From: Hyphomicrobiaceae bacterium
GTDB lineage: Bacteria > Pseudomonadota > Alphaproteobacteria > Rhizobiales > Hyphomicrobiaceae
Assembly: GCA_025359165.1 (NCBI GenBank)
Contig: JANYHG010000025.1
Coordinates: 1-50,358 of the forward strand
Reading direction: 5' to 3'
Length of the DNA stretch: 50,358 nucleotides
Shown here: one piece after another, positions 1 through 8,735 of the stretch
Layout: each line of letters begins with the position of its first letter
Numbering within the stretch: the first letter of the stretch is position 1
Program-made: the position numbers and the translations under genes
Notes under the pieces: model-generated
Told to the model about the DNA's origin: nothing
The model's input: the letters and a program-made list of their open reading frames with translations, nothing else
Databases searched by the model: none

Positions 1-95
1 GGGTCAAGCGTTTCAGCGCGACCCAACGTGGGAGAGCAGCGACGGCGGCCGGACGCTATTCGTAAGAAACCGGCCATTGCGACCCAACCTACAGG
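1..95. repeat. dispersed GGGTC/GACCC hairpin repeat, cut by window edge
   Basis: Positions 1-5 (GGGTC) pair with 20-24 (GACCC) around a 14-nt loop, and a second copy of the right half, GACCCAACCTACAGG, lies at 81-95. The reverse complement of this 15-nt string is found exactly at 24317-24331, next to another hairpin of the same kind. The stretch lies downstream of parE and may act as a bidirectional terminator or be a remnant of a small mobile repeat. A 64-codon minus-strand frame across 13-207 follows the repeat and is not believed to be a gene. Confidence 0.6.
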
Positions 96-199
96 TGCTC
101 CGGCATGGCCCACTTGTTTTGAACGAAATCACCGCTCCGCACCATTCCCGCCCATCAACCTTGCCAACCAAATTATAGATCGGTGGCCCCGCCTTCCCC

Positions 200-2212
200 T
201 CACACATCTAGATCGCGTGCGAACGCAGCGCGATCGGTGATGAACCGGAACCGCGCTTCCGGTTTCGAGCCCATCAATGCATTGACTGAATCCGATGTTT
301 CGGTCCGCTGGTCGGACGCGATCTCGATGCGCAGCAGCACCCGGTTTTTGGGGTCCATCGTCGTCGACTTTAGATCCTTGAAGTCCATCTCGCCGAGCCC
401 TTTGAAGCGCGTGGCGTCGACTTTTTTGTCTTTGAATTTCGTCAGCATCAGCTCGTCGCGATGCTTATCGTCCCGCGCGTATACGACCTCACCCTTGTGC
501 GAAAGCTTGTGCAGCGGCGGCGCAGCCAGGAACAGATGCCCGTTCTCGATCAGCGCCGGCATCTCCTGATAGAAAAAAGTAATCAGCAGTGAGGCGATGT
601 GCGCGCCGTCAATGTCAGCGTCGGTCATTAAAATCACGCGCTCGTAGCGCAGATCCTCGTCGTTGTACTTGCTGCCCGTACCGACGCCGAGCGCCAGCAA
701 CAGGTTCGATAGCGCCTCGTTCTGCGCAAGCTTCGCCGAGGTCGCGTTGGCAACGTTCAGGATCTTGCCACGCAGAGGATAGATTGCCTGGTTCTCACGA
801 TTGCGCGCGCTCTTCGCCGAGCCGCCCGCCGAATCGCCTTCGACGATGAAGATCTCGGTCCCCGCCGCCGTCTGGATCGTGCAGTCGGCGAGCTTGCCGG
901 GCAGGCGCAATTTACGCGTCGCCGATTGCCGGCCGACTTCCTTTTCGCGGCGGCGCTTCAGGCGTTCCTCGGCTTGTTCGATCACCCAGTCGAGCAGACG
1001 TTGCGCCTGCTGCGGGCTGTCGGTCAGCCAGTGGTCGAACGCATCCTTGATCGTCGCTTCGACGATGCGCTGCGCTTCCTGCGTCGCCAGTTTCTCCTTT
1101 GTCTGACCCTGGAATTCCGGCTCGCGGATGAACACCGACAGCATCGACGCCGCCGTTCCCATCACATCTTCAGCCGTGATCTGGCTGGACTTTTTGTTGC
1201 CCACCCGGTCACCGAATTCGCGCAGCGACTTCGAAAGGCCGGAGCGCAACCCGTTCTCGTGCGTACCGCCTTCGGCCGTCGGAATCGTGTTGCAATAGGA
1301 GTTCGAGAAACCGTCTTCGTCGCTCACCCAGGCAATCGCCCACTCGAGCGAGCCATGCCCGCCCTCGCGCTTCACGTTGCCAGCGAACACGTCCTTGGTA
1401 ACCAGCGTCTGGCCTTCGATCGACGAGAGCAGGTAATCCTTGAGACCACCGGGGAAATGGAACACCGCTTCGGACGGCGTATCGTCCTTGACCAGCGATG
1501 GATCACAGAACCAGCGGATCTCTACGCCGCCGAACAGATAGGCTTTCGAGCGCGCCATGCGCATCAGCCGCGCAGGCTTGAACGCCGCGCCTTTTCCAAA
1601 GATCTTTTCATCGGGCTTGAAACGGATCTTGGTCCCGCGCCGGTTCATGATCGACCCGAGCTTTTCCAGCTTCGTCTGCGCCAGACCGCGACTGAACACC
1701 ATGCGATAGAGCTGCTGGCCGCGCGCCACCTCCACTTCGCAGATTTCCGACAGTGCATTGACCACCGACACGCCGACGCCGTGCAGGCCGCCCGAGGTCT
1801 GATAGGCCTTGCCGTCGAATTTACCGCCCGAGTGCAGCGTCGTCATGATCACTTCGAGCGCCGACGTGTTCTTGAACTTGGGATGCGGATCGACGGGAAT
1901 GCCACGCCCATTATCCAGGACGGAAAGATAACCGTCGGCCTCCAGCCGCACTTCGATGAACGTCGCATGGCCGGCCACCGCCTCGTCCATCGAGTTGTCG
2001 ATCACCTCGGCGAACAGATGGTGCAGCGCCTTCTCGTCGGTGCCGCCGATGTACATGCCGGGGCGACGTCGCACCGGTTCCAACCCCTCCAGCACCTCGA
2101 TATCAGCTGCGGTGTAGCTCTCCTCGGCCGACTTCCCGGACGCACGCGGCTTTGCGTTCTTGGACTGAATATCGTCGTCGAGTTTGGCAGCCAGATCGCG
2201 GGAAGAAGCCAT
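200..2212 (-). CDS. parE: DNA topoisomerase IV subunit B (ParE)
   Basis: This is the ATPase subunit of topoisomerase IV, which decatenates daughter chromosomes together with ParC. The 670-residue product has the GHKL ATPase fold at the N-terminus, with Glu69 and Asn73, the DNGRGIP loop at about 100-106 and the GGLHGVG lid motif at about 141-147. The GyrB/ParE transducer domain follows. The TOPRIM domain shows EGDSAGG near 457 and DADIDG near 529, both needed for metal-dependent cleavage. It lacks the roughly 170-residue insert of many GyrB proteins, and its length and the Lys-rich N-terminal tail fit alphaproteobacterial ParE better than GyrB. The start at 2212 gives MASSRD. GapR, a protein known to stimulate topoisomerase IV and gyrase, is encoded 1.6 kb upstream on the same strand. 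Confidence 0.93.
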   Translation of the reverse strand: MASSRDLAAKLDDDIQSKNAKPRASGKSAEESYTAADIEVLEGLEPVRRRPGMYIGGTDEKALHHLFAEVIDNSMDEAVAGHATFIEVRLEADGYLSVLDNGRGIPVDPHPKFKNTSALEVIMTTLHSGGKFDGKAYQTSGGLHGVGVSVVNALSEICEVEVARGQQLYRMVFSRGLAQTKLEKLGSIMNRRGTKIRFKPDEKIFGKGAAFKPARLMRMARSKAYLFGGVEIRWFCDPSLVKDDTPSEAVFHFPGGLKDYLLSSIEGQTLVTKDVFAGNVKREGGHGSLEWAIAWVSDEDGFSNSYCNTIPTAEGGTHENGLRSGLSKSLREFGDRVGNKKSSQITAEDVMGTAASMLSVFIREPEFQGQTKEKLATQEAQRIVEATIKDAFDHWLTDSPQQAQRLLDWVIEQAEERLKRRREKEVGRQSATRKLRLPGKLADCTIQTAAGTEIFIVEGDSAGGSAKSARNRENQAIYPLRGKILNVANATSAKLAQNEALSNLLLALGVGTGSKYNDEDLRYERVILMTDADIDGAHIASLLITFFYQEMPALIENGHLFLAAPPLHKLSHKGEVVYARDDKHRDELMLTKFKDKKVDATRFKGLGEMDFKDLKSTTMDPKNRVLLRIEIASDQRTETSDSVNALMGSKPEARFRFITDRAAFARDLDV

Positions 2213-2446
2213 TTGTCACGTCCGTTCAAGAGGTTGAACGCCGGATACGGCTCTTCCACACAAGGGAATCGCTGAGTGTCCAGACAGGGTGTAGGTCGCA
2301 CCCGAGCCACCATTTGGCAAGCCGCATCGGGCCACAGTGGGGCAAGGATGGATACCACGAAGCGCGGGTGTGGAGAACTCATCCGGCGGAATCGACCGGA
2401 TGTCAGTCCAGCGAGGTCGCAGAAGCCCTGTGCGAACTTTACCCCA

Positions 2447-3709
2447 CTACCCCACCCCCATGGTCTCCCCGAACGCTACCAGCGCCTTGTCGAAACACCC
2501 CTTGGGCGCGCGCACGACGCCGGCGCCGACCTGCCCGACGCCGGGTTTCTTGTGGGCGATGCCGGTGTTGATCGTCGGCATCAGGCCGGTCTCGACCACC
2601 AGGCGGATATCGATGCCGGTGGGCACGCCGCGATAGTCCATGGCCGGGATGGTCCATTCGGGGTTTTCGGTGACGCAGATTTCACCCATCGCACGGGTGA
2701 ACACGGCCGCTTCCGACGCGTTACCTGCGCCGATGAAACCGACCACCGCAGGGGCCGCCCCCATCGCAAAACCACCCAGACCGATGGTTTCGACGATCGC
2801 ACTGTCGCCCATGTCGGGGTTGGCATCGGCTTCCGAATATCCGGGGAAATACAGCCCCTTAGGCATTTCGACCGGAGCGGTGAACCACCGATCCCCCGTA
2901 CCCGAAACGCGAATACCGAAGTCGGTGCCGTTACGGCACATGGCGGTGACGATGCTGGAGCCCGCGATGCCGCGCGCGGGGTCGGTCATCGCCTTGCCCA
3001 TGGCCATCGCTATGTTGAGGAAGAACTGATCGTTGGCAGCGATGAAACCAAGGTTTTTTGCCAACCCTGCCGTATCGGTCGCGGTGCGCGCCAAGGCGGG
3101 CGCAAGCAGTCGCAGCAACAGTGACGAGCACGCAAGATTGCGTTGGTGCATCTCGTCACCCATGCCGAGCCCGCGCGCGACCAGCGGCTTGAGCGGAATG
3201 CCGCCCATCTCACGCAACGCGACGCCCAATGCCGGGCCGAGCGACGTCGTCAGCCAGCGTATCCGATCGAGGACTTCGGCATCGTTGCCGCCGAAGCGCA
3301 TGACTTTGCCGAGGCCCTCGTTGATGGCGCAGTAGGCACGGTTGCCGAAGCTGCGGTTCTCGACCACCAGCAGCATCTGGCCGCGCGTGGTCATGCCGGT
3401 CATCGGCCCAACGCAGTCATGATGGTGATTGGGTTCGAACGTGAATGCGCCACGCTCGGCCATCGCCTCGGCTTCGACCAGATCTTTCGCCCAGCCCTCG
3501 AACACCGCGATACCGGTAACCGCGCCGCGCATAGGACCGCACATGCGATCCCAGCCGATTGGCGGACCCGAATGCAGGATTGTGCGCTCGCCGAGGTTCG
3601 GCAATGCGTCACGGGCCGGTATCACGTCGATCAGCACGGGCTCAGCCGACATGATGCGGCGGACGGTCTCGGCGTTGGCGGCGTCGATAGTTTTGGCGAT
3701 GTCGGTCAC
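2447..3709 (-). CDS. DUF1116 family protein (AllG/YlbE-like)
   Basis: The 420-residue product belongs to the DUF1116 family (YlbE/YahG). In E. coli the homologue AllG is a subunit of the AllFGH oxamate carbamoyltransferase of allantoin breakdown, and substrates of other members are unknown. Conserved stretches include a Gly/Pro-rich GPPIGWDRMCGPMRGA segment near 70 and FEPNHHHDCVGPM near 115. The open frame reaches 3775, but a GTG at 3709 is preferred: it follows AGAGGAG at a 5-nt spacing and gives the normal family length (VTDIAKT...). No FdrA/AllF or AllH partner is encoded nearby, so this is an orphan copy and the oxamate role cannot be transferred. It lies between parE and gapR with wide gaps (234 nt and 118 nt), so it is probably not part of a tight operon. 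Confidence 0.8.
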   Translation of the reverse strand: MTDIAKTIDAANAETVRRIMSAEPVLIDVIPARDALPNLGERTILHSGPPIGWDRMCGPMRGAVTGIAVFEGWAKDLVEAEAMAERGAFTFEPNHHHDCVGPMTGMTTRGQMLLVVENRSFGNRAYCAINEGLGKVMRFGGNDAEVLDRIRWLTTSLGPALGVALREMGGIPLKPLVARGLGMGDEMHQRNLACSSLLLRLLAPALARTATDTAGLAKNLGFIAANDQFFLNIAMAMGKAMTDPARGIAGSSIVTAMCRNGTDFGIRVSGTGDRWFTAPVEMPKGLYFPGYSEADANPDMGDSAIVETIGLGGFAMGAAPAVVGFIGAGNASEAAVFTRAMGEICVTENPEWTIPAMDYRGVPTGIDIRLVVETGLMPTINTGIAHKKPGVGQVGAGVVRAPKGCFDKALVAFGETMGVG

Positions 3710-3827
3710 GTCGACTCCTCTGACCTTTCGGCTCACGGCGTCGACGTATGCCCCAACGTCATGGCAATTGCCCACACTTAATTAGCCCCCCGCTCTACCA
3801 AGCTGTAAATCGGCCCGGTCGTGCCGA

Positions 3828-4151
3828 TTACTCCGCCGCATCCAGAATCGAGGCATCGCCTGTTTCTGCACTGAAGCGTTGCAAGGCCACTTCGGCAGGA
3901 TTGTCTTCCAGCATGCCAAGCGCATGCATGTAGACGGCCAGCATGCCATCTTCTTCGTCGCGCTCGTTTTTCGACTTCTTGCGCAAGCGCAGGATCTGGC
4001 GCATCGCCTTGACGTCGAAGCCGGTGCCTTTGGCTTCCAGGAACTTGTCGCGGATATCGGCAGCCAGCGCCTTCTTCTCTTCTTCGAGCCGTTCGATTTG
4101 CTCGATGAACTGGCGCAATTGATCCTGGGCGGCTTGCTGCAACGTCGACAT
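3828..4151 (-). CDS. gapR: GapR-like nucleoid-associated protein (DUF2312)
   Basis: The 107-residue product begins MSTLQQAAQDQLRQFIEQIERLEEEKK and contains KGTGFDVKAMRQILRLRKK, the hallmark of the DUF2312 family. In Caulobacter the family member GapR binds overtwisted AT-rich DNA ahead of replication and transcription forks and stimulates type II topoisomerases. The N-terminal half is a long charged helix (a coiled coil in the family). The C-terminal segment after about residue 80 (EDNPAEVALQRFSAETGD) extends beyond the short Caulobacter protein. The start at 4151 is chosen because the upstream frame to 4214 has no family similarity and a GGGG-rich ribosome site precedes this ATG. Sharing a strand and neighbourhood with parE is suggestive, but the two are 1.6 kb apart. 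Confidence 0.85.
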   Translation of the reverse strand: MSTLQQAAQDQLRQFIEQIERLEEEKKALAADIRDKFLEAKGTGFDVKAMRQILRLRKKSKNERDEEDGMLAVYMHALGMLEDNPAEVALQRFSAETGDASILDAAE

Positions 4152-4333
4152 GAGAATACCCCGAGTGGTGAGCTGTGCGGCAGGCAAAACGCGCGGCCGT
4201 CTGTGCGGCGACACTAGGTGTCGTCAGCCGTCGCCAGCAAGTTGCTCGACGAAGTCATCCAACGGAATCTTGAAGCTGTGGACAGACGGTTGACAAGAGA
4301 AGGCACTCTTGATCCCTCGATCAGCGGCTGTGC

Positions 4334-4813
4334 TCAGGTGCCAGTCGAGCCGAAGCCGCCGCTGCCGCGATCGGTGGGCATCGAAAACTCCGCCACGACG
4401 TCGAAGTCCGGCCGTACGATCGGCACGAACAGCATTTGCGCAATGCGCTCGCCGGGCTCGATGACGATGGGTGGCGTGCCGACCGCGCTGCGGTTCCAGA
4501 CGCTGATCATGACGGGGCCTGTGTAATCGGCATCGATCACGCCTTGCAGATTGCCCATCACCAGCCCCTTTTTATGGCCGAGGCCCGAGCGCGGAACGAC
4601 GATGGCGGCAAGGTGCGGATCTGCAAGATGTATCGCGATCCCCGACGGCACCAGCTGCGCCGCCGATCCAGGAGCCAGCATAATGGCCGCATCGATGCAC
4701 GCGTGCAGATCGATCGCCGCTGCCATGGCGCTCTGGTAGCGGGGCAAGCCCCAGCCTTGCAGCCGCCGGTCCAAAATCTTGATCTCGATGCGTGGCCGCA
4801 GGTTGGGCGTCAT
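4334..4813 (-). CDS. dut: deoxyuridine 5'-triphosphate nucleotidohydrolase (dUTPase)
   Basis: This enzyme hydrolyses dUTP to dUMP, keeping uracil out of DNA and feeding thymidylate synthesis. The 159-residue product has all five trimeric dUTPase motifs: AIDLHA (33-38), PRSGLGHKKGL (74-84), GVIDADYTGPV (91-101, with the catalytic Asp in this motif), GERIAQMLFVP (121-131) and RGSGGFGSTG (149-158). Motif 1 is slightly unusual, since most members have AGLDL where this has AAAIDL. The ATG at 4813 gives MTPNLRP. The longer frame to 4969 runs into the broken pilin gene and is rejected. The start lies 17 nt after the stop of the pilin remnant, so it may be transcribed from that gene's old promoter. 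Confidence 0.92.
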   Translation of the reverse strand: MTPNLRPRIEIKILDRRLQGWGLPRYQSAMAAAIDLHACIDAAIMLAPGSAAQLVPSGIAIHLADPHLAAIVVPRSGLGHKKGLVMGNLQGVIDADYTGPVMISVWNRSAVGTPPIVIEPGERIAQMLFVPIVRPDFDVVAEFSMPTDRGSGGFGSTGT

Positions 4814-4830
4814 TACAGGTGCTCTGCAAA

Positions 4831-5009
4831 CTATTTTGCCGTTGCAGTCGCGAGCGACGTTTTTACAACGGTGAACGTCGTGCCGAGCTGCGTGCCGAGC
4901 GCTTTGGCCGACACTATCACAGCAATCGAGATCAGCGCAGCAATCAGCCCGTACTCGATGGCGTGGCACCAGATTGGTCCTGCAAAAAGCGATTGTACAG
5001 ACGGCGCAT
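4831..5009 (-). pseudogene. Flp/Fap-type pilin, single-base frameshift
   Basis: Reading the minus strand from the ATG at 5009 gives MRRLYNRFLQDQSGAT. After a shift of one base near 4962 the frame continues IEYGLIAALISIAVIVSAK and then ALGTQLGTTFTVVKTSLATATAK, ending at a TAG at 4831. Joined, this is a typical 59-residue Flp pilin: a short basic leader, the SGATAIEYGLIAALI core cleaved by the TadV/CpaA prepilin peptidase, and one transmembrane helix. The stretch is 179 nt where 180 is expected, so one base (a C in a GGC/CC context) is missing. GGAG lies 7 nt upstream of the ATG. Either the gene is recently dead or there is a base-calling error. Flp pilins build Tad pili used for surface adhesion. 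No other tad gene is in the window. Confidence 0.8.
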
Positions 5010-5138
5010 CACGTTACTCCAAAATTTCCGGGCAGCTCGGTCGCGAGGCAAACCTTCGCGACCGCGCTGGCAAGAATTAGCAGGGCTACTTTAACCGACT
5101 GTTGAAGTCGCACGTGTAGAGCGCATTTGAAGTAAACC

Positions 5139-5639
5139 TTAGTGCTTCAGGTCGCTCGGTACGATGCCGCCGTTTTCGGCAAGCTTGGTCATGACCTGCT
5201 TGTGCAACCACACATTCATGCTGGCGCTATCGCTCATGTCGCCGCTGTAGTGCAGCTCTTTGGCCAATTCCTTACGCGAAGTCAGACTGCTGTCGAGCTT
5301 CAGCAACTTCATGAGATCGACGATCGATTTGCGCCAGTCCAGCGCCTCGCCTTGCTTGGCTGTGATGCCGTCGAGAACAGCCGACACATCGACGGTCGGC
5401 TTGGCCACTGCCGCGGATTGGGACGACCCGGCGGGCGCAGCTGCCGGGGCCTGCACGATGGGCGATGCTGCGGCAGGCGCGGCAGAGGCCTGAACGGCGG
5501 GCGATGCTGCGACAGGCGCGGCGATCGGCGTTGCCGGCGCAGAGGCAGCATTGGTTGTCGGCACAGCGCTGATCGGCGTCGCGGGGGCGGTCGCATGCCC
5601 GCCGAAAATGGCCGAAGCGATTTTTCCGAAAATACTCAT
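5139..5639 (-). CDS. DUF3597 domain protein with Ala/Pro-rich linker
   Basis: The 166-residue product starts MSIFGKIASAIFGGHA, has a low-complexity Ala/Pro/Ser linker at about 15-85, and ends in a DUF3597 domain (VDVSAVLDGITAKQGEALDWRKSIVDLMKLLKLD...LAKELHYSGDMSDSASMNVWLHKQVMTKLAENGG). This domain resembles small helical modules seen next to LysM domains. Its function is unknown. The ATG at 5639 is preceded by GGAG at a 6-nt spacing, and the longer frame to 5744 has no family support. There is no signal peptide, so it is probably cytoplasmic or surface-associated by an unknown route. Confidence 0.8.
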   Translation of the reverse strand: MSIFGKIASAIFGGHATAPATPISAVPTTNAASAPATPIAAPVAASPAVQASAAPAAASPIVQAPAAAPAGSSQSAAVAKPTVDVSAVLDGITAKQGEALDWRKSIVDLMKLLKLDSSLTSRKELAKELHYSGDMSDSASMNVWLHKQVMTKLAENGGIVPSDLKH

Positions 5640-5761
5640 GAGAGGCTCCAAAGCGACGCGGGCTAGGGGAACGATACGCGCGGCGATCGGGCTATACACG
5701 AGACGCCTTCGCATGTGCGCAAAAACAGTTTCAACAGCCCACACCCAATGAGCACGACGCC

Positions 5762-6394
5762 TCAGGTATGGGTCACGCGCCGCAGCGTCAGTTTGATCCG
5801 CCCGCCCTGCGGCAGCAGCAACGACGTATCGGGCAGCACGCGGTCGATACCGTGGTAGGCAAGCCGGCTCGCCCCCTCGAGCAGCAGAACGTCGCCACTA
5901 CGTAGTGTGACACGCGTCTTCGGATCGGTCCGTTTGGTCCCGCCGACATGAAAGACCGCATCGTCGCCAAGGGACACCGAAAGGACCGGCGCTGTAAGAT
6001 CGAGTTCGTCGCGATCCTGATGTGATCCCATCTTGGCTTTGCCTCCATAGAAATTGATCAGGCAAGCCTCGGGGTCGCCGGGAAAGCCAGCCAGCGCCCG
6101 CCATAGATCGAGCAATGCCTGTGGCATTGCCGGCCACGGCGCACCTGTGATCGGATGCGTCTCCTGATAGCGATAGCCTCGCTCCTTGTCCGAGACCCAG
6201 CCCAAGGGTCCGCAGTTCGTCATGGCGACCGAGAACGGCTTGCCGGTTTTTGGCATCGTCGGCGTAAACGGCGGCGCGGCCACCATAATGCTGCCGATCT
6301 CGTCCGCCAATGAACGCTGCGCTGCGACGTCTAACGCTTGTGGTAAATGCCGGAAAGTCAGCGGCTTGAGTGAAGCCGATGTCGAATAAACCAT
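5762..6394 (-). CDS. alkB: alkylated-DNA dioxygenase AlkB
   Basis: This is an Fe(II)/2-oxoglutarate dioxygenase that oxidatively removes N1-methyladenine and N3-methylcytosine lesions. The 210-residue product has the jelly-roll core with the metal triad HQD at 125-127 and His181 (AYHGIDR), and the 2-oxoglutarate-binding arginines at 199 and 205 (RIKLTLRR). The segment FYGGKAKMGSHQDRDE followed by SVSLGDDAVFHVGGTKRTDP lines up closely with E. coli AlkB, which has 216 residues. The open frame extends to 6817, but the ATG at 6394 gives the family length, and the upstream part overlaps the dnaK promoter region. It is divergent from dnaK. No ada gene is adjacent. Confidence 0.9.
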   Translation of the reverse strand: MVYSTSASLKPLTFRHLPQALDVAAQRSLADEIGSIMVAAPPFTPTMPKTGKPFSVAMTNCGPLGWVSDKERGYRYQETHPITGAPWPAMPQALLDLWRALAGFPGDPEACLINFYGGKAKMGSHQDRDELDLTAPVLSVSLGDDAVFHVGGTKRTDPKTRVTLRSGDVLLLEGASRLAYHGIDRVLPDTSLLLPQGGRIKLTLRRVTHT

Positions 6395-6473
6395 GGTGTT
6401 CGTCCGCTCTGCGCACCGTTCGCCACCTGCGACGGCGCGGTGAATTTCTGTCCCCACGCATGGCGATGCACCA

Positions 6474-6501
6474 TTGCCGAGCCGTTTGGCCCCACCTATA
6501 T
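6474..6501 (+). promoter_or_regulatory. possible heat-shock (sigma-32 type) promoter of dnaK
   Basis: TTG at 6474-6476 and CCTATAT at 6495-6501 are separated by 18 nt. The alphaproteobacterial RpoH pattern is CTTG-N17/18-CYTATNT, so the -10 half matches well while the -35 half (CATTG) is only partial. It lies about 150 nt upstream of the dnaK start. No CIRCE element (HrcA operator) was noticed here. Confidence 0.35.
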
Positions 6502-6649
6502 ACCCCCCACAACAGCATAGTTCGGGGGCTGCCGACGCTGACCGGCGTCGTTCATTACGACGACACGTCGGGTAAAATTTGAAATGGATGCCGGACCACG
6601 TTCTGGGTCCCGGCAGCCTGCCACAGATACAGACAGAGGACATGAGACT

Positions 6650-8575
6650 ATGGCAAGAGTTATCGGGATTGACCTTGGTACGACCAACAGCTGCGTAGCT
6701 GTGATGGAAGGCTCCAAGCCTAAGGTGCTGGAAAATGCCGAGGGCGCCAACACCACGCCTTCGATCGTCGCGTTCACCGACGGCGAGCGCCTGATGGGGC
6801 TTCCCGCGAAACGCCAAGGGGTCACCAACCCGACCAATACTTTGTTTGCGATCAAGCGATTGATCGGTCGCCGCTATGACGATCCGATGGTCGAGAAAGA
6901 CAAGAAGCTCGTCCCCTACACCATCGTCAAGGGACCGAACGGTGACGCCTGGGTCGAAGCTCAGGGCAAGCAGTATTCGCCGGCCGAAATTTCGGCGGCC
7001 ATCCTGCAGAAAATGAAAGAGACCGCCGAAGCCAAGCTCGGCGAACCGGTGACGCAGGCCGTCATCACGGTCCCCGCTTACTTCAACGATGCTCAGCGTC
7101 AGGCGACCAAGGATGCCGGCCGCATTGCCGGCCTCGAAGTATTGCGCATCATCAATGAGCCCACCGCCGCCGCTCTCGCCTACGGCCTCGACAAGAAAAC
7201 TGAGGCTAAAACCATCGCCGTTTACGATCTCGGCGGCGGCACGTTCGACGTCTCGATTCTCGAAATCGGCGACGGCGTGTTCGAAGTCAAATCCACCAAC
7301 GGCGATACCTTCCTAGGCTGTGAAGACTTCGACATGCGTCTGGTCGAGTATCTCGCAGCCGAGTTCAAGAAAGAGACCGCAGTCGATCTGCGCGGCGACA
7401 AACTCGCCCTGCAGCGGTTGAAGGAAGCCGCTGAGAAGGCCAAGATCGAGCTCTCCTCATCGCAGCAGACCGAGATCAACCTGCCCTTCATTTCCATGAA
7501 CGCCAAGACGCAGTCACCGCTGCATCTGACCATGAAATTGACTCGCTCCAAGCTCGAAAGCCTCGTCGACGACCTCATCGAGAAGACCAAAGGCCCCTGC
7601 CAGCAGGCGCTGAAGGATGCCAACCTCAAGGCGGCCGAGATTGACGAAGTCGTGCTTGTTGGCGGCATGACGCGTATGCCGAAGGTGCAGAAACTGGTCC
7701 GCGAATTGTTCGGCAAAGAGCCGCATCAGGGCGTCAACCCCGATGAGGTCGTCGCCGTTGGTGCGGCCATTCAGGCGGGCGTGCTGAAAGGCGACGTCAA
7801 GGACGTGTTGCTGCTCGACGTGACGCCTTTGTCGCTCGGCATCGAGACGCTCGGTGGCGTGTTCACGCGCCTGATCGATCGCAACACGACTATTCCGACC
7901 AAGAAAAGCCAGACCTTCTCGACCGCCGAAGACGGTCAGAACGCCGTCACCATCCGCGTGTTCCAAGGTGAACGCGAAATGGCCGCCGACAACAAGATCC
8001 TCGGCCAGTTCGATCTCGTCGGCATCCCGCCCGCGCCGCGCGGCGTACCGCAAGTCGAAGTCACCTTCGATATCGACGCCAACGGTCTCGTCAACGTCGG
8101 TGCCAAGGACAAAGCGACCAACAAGGAGCAGTCGATCCGCATTCAGGCGTCGGGCGGCTTGACCGAAGCCGACATCAAGAAGATGACCGACGACGCCGAG
8201 CGCTTCAAAGACGAAGACAAGAAGAAGAAAGAGTTGGTCGAAAGCCGCAACCAGGCCGAAGCCTTCGTCCATTCGACCGAAAAGTCGCTCAAGGACCTTG
8301 GCGACAAGGTTGCAGCTGCCGACAAAACGGCGATCGAAGCCGCGATCAAGGATCTGCGTGCAGCCTTGGGTGGCGAAAACGTCGAAGCCATCAAGGAAAA
8401 AACGAGCGCACTCGCCACCGCTTCGATGAAGATCGGCGAAGCAATGTACGCGAACCAGCCGGGTGCCGACGACGGCGGTGAAGCCGCAGCCAAGGCGGAT
8501 GCCAAGAAGGCTGGCGAAAACGTGGTCGACGCCGACTTTGAAGAGGTCAAGGACGACAAGAAAAAACACGGCTGA
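6650..8575 (+). CDS. dnaK: molecular chaperone DnaK (Hsp70)
   Basis: This is the ATP-dependent chaperone that binds exposed hydrophobic segments and works with DnaJ and GrpE. The 641-residue product has the ATPase domain from the N-terminus ([17 protein letters not shown], then the second phosphate motif [14 protein letters not shown] and the adenosine motif [14 protein letters not shown]). The linker [16 protein letters not shown], the beta-sandwich substrate domain and the helical lid follow. The C-terminus is [16 protein letters not shown], typical of alphaproteobacteria. The ATG at 6650 is chosen over the longer frame from 6584 because it begins [10 protein letters not shown] and follows AGAGGA at a 9-nt spacing. 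dnaJ follows 160 nt downstream on the same strand, with a hairpin in the gap. Confidence 0.98.
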   Translation: MARVIGIDLGTTNSCVAVMEGSKPKVLENAEGANTTPSIVAFTDGERLMGLPAKRQGVTNPTNTLFAIKRLIGRRYDDPMVEKDKKLVPYTIVKGPNGDAWVEAQGKQYSPAEISAAILQKMKETAEAKLGEPVTQAVITVPAYFNDAQRQATKDAGRIAGLEVLRIINEPTAAALAYGLDKKTEAKTIAVYDLGGGTFDVSILEIGDGVFEVKSTNGDTFLGCEDFDMRLVEYLAAEFKKETAVDLRGDKLALQRLKEAAEKAKIELSSSQQTEINLPFISMNAKTQSPLHLTMKLTRSKLESLVDDLIEKTKGPCQQALKDANLKAAEIDEVVLVGGMTRMPKVQKLVRELFGKEPHQGVNPDEVVAVGAAIQAGVLKGDVKDVLLLDVTPLSLGIETLGGVFTRLIDRNTTIPTKKSQTFSTAEDGQNAVTIRVFQGEREMAADNKILGQFDLVGIPPAPRGVPQVEVTFDIDANGLVNVGAKDKATNKEQSIRIQASGGLTEADIKKMTDDAERFKDEDKKKKELVESRNQAEAFVHSTEKSLKDLGDKVAAADKTAIEAAIKDLRAALGGENVEAIKEKTSALATASMKIGEAMYANQPGADDGGEAAAKADAKKAGENVVDADFEEVKDDKKKHG

Positions 8576-8621
8576 GCTGATTTTATGCTTCCCGGGCAAC
8601 GGTCCATGCAAAATCGGTGAC

Positions 8622-8657
8622 ATCACGGCAGCGGCGGATCACCGTCGCTGCCGTGAT
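8622..8657 (+). terminator. 12-bp hairpin between dnaK and dnaJ
   Basis: ATCACGGCAGCG at 8622-8633 is perfectly complementary to CGCTGCCGTGAT at 8646-8657, with a 12-nt loop. No run of T follows, so it is more likely an mRNA processing or attenuation structure than a complete intrinsic terminator. It would explain more DnaK than DnaJ being made from one transcript. Confidence 0.55.
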
Positions 8658-8735
8658 CGTTGTCCCGGTCGGGATTGTTGCGCATAACTTGTCCGACTAC
8701 GTAAAGGCCCCTTCGAACCCAAGGCCTCTGAATTT

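Noticed and set aside
13-207. 64-codon minus-strand frame at the left edge
   Set aside because: It runs through the hairpin repeat, has no ribosome site and no known relative.
926-2275. 449-codon plus-strand open frame
   Set aside because: It is antisense to parE, which is certain; the frame is open because of the G+C-rich codon bias and has no recognisable domain.
2381-2401. ATCCGG-N9-CCGGAT inverted repeat between DUF1116 and parE
   Set aside because: The stem is short, has no T-run and no known regulator fits; kept only as a note.
7514-8626. 370-codon minus-strand open frame
   Set aside because: It is antisense to dnaK and low in recognisable motifs.
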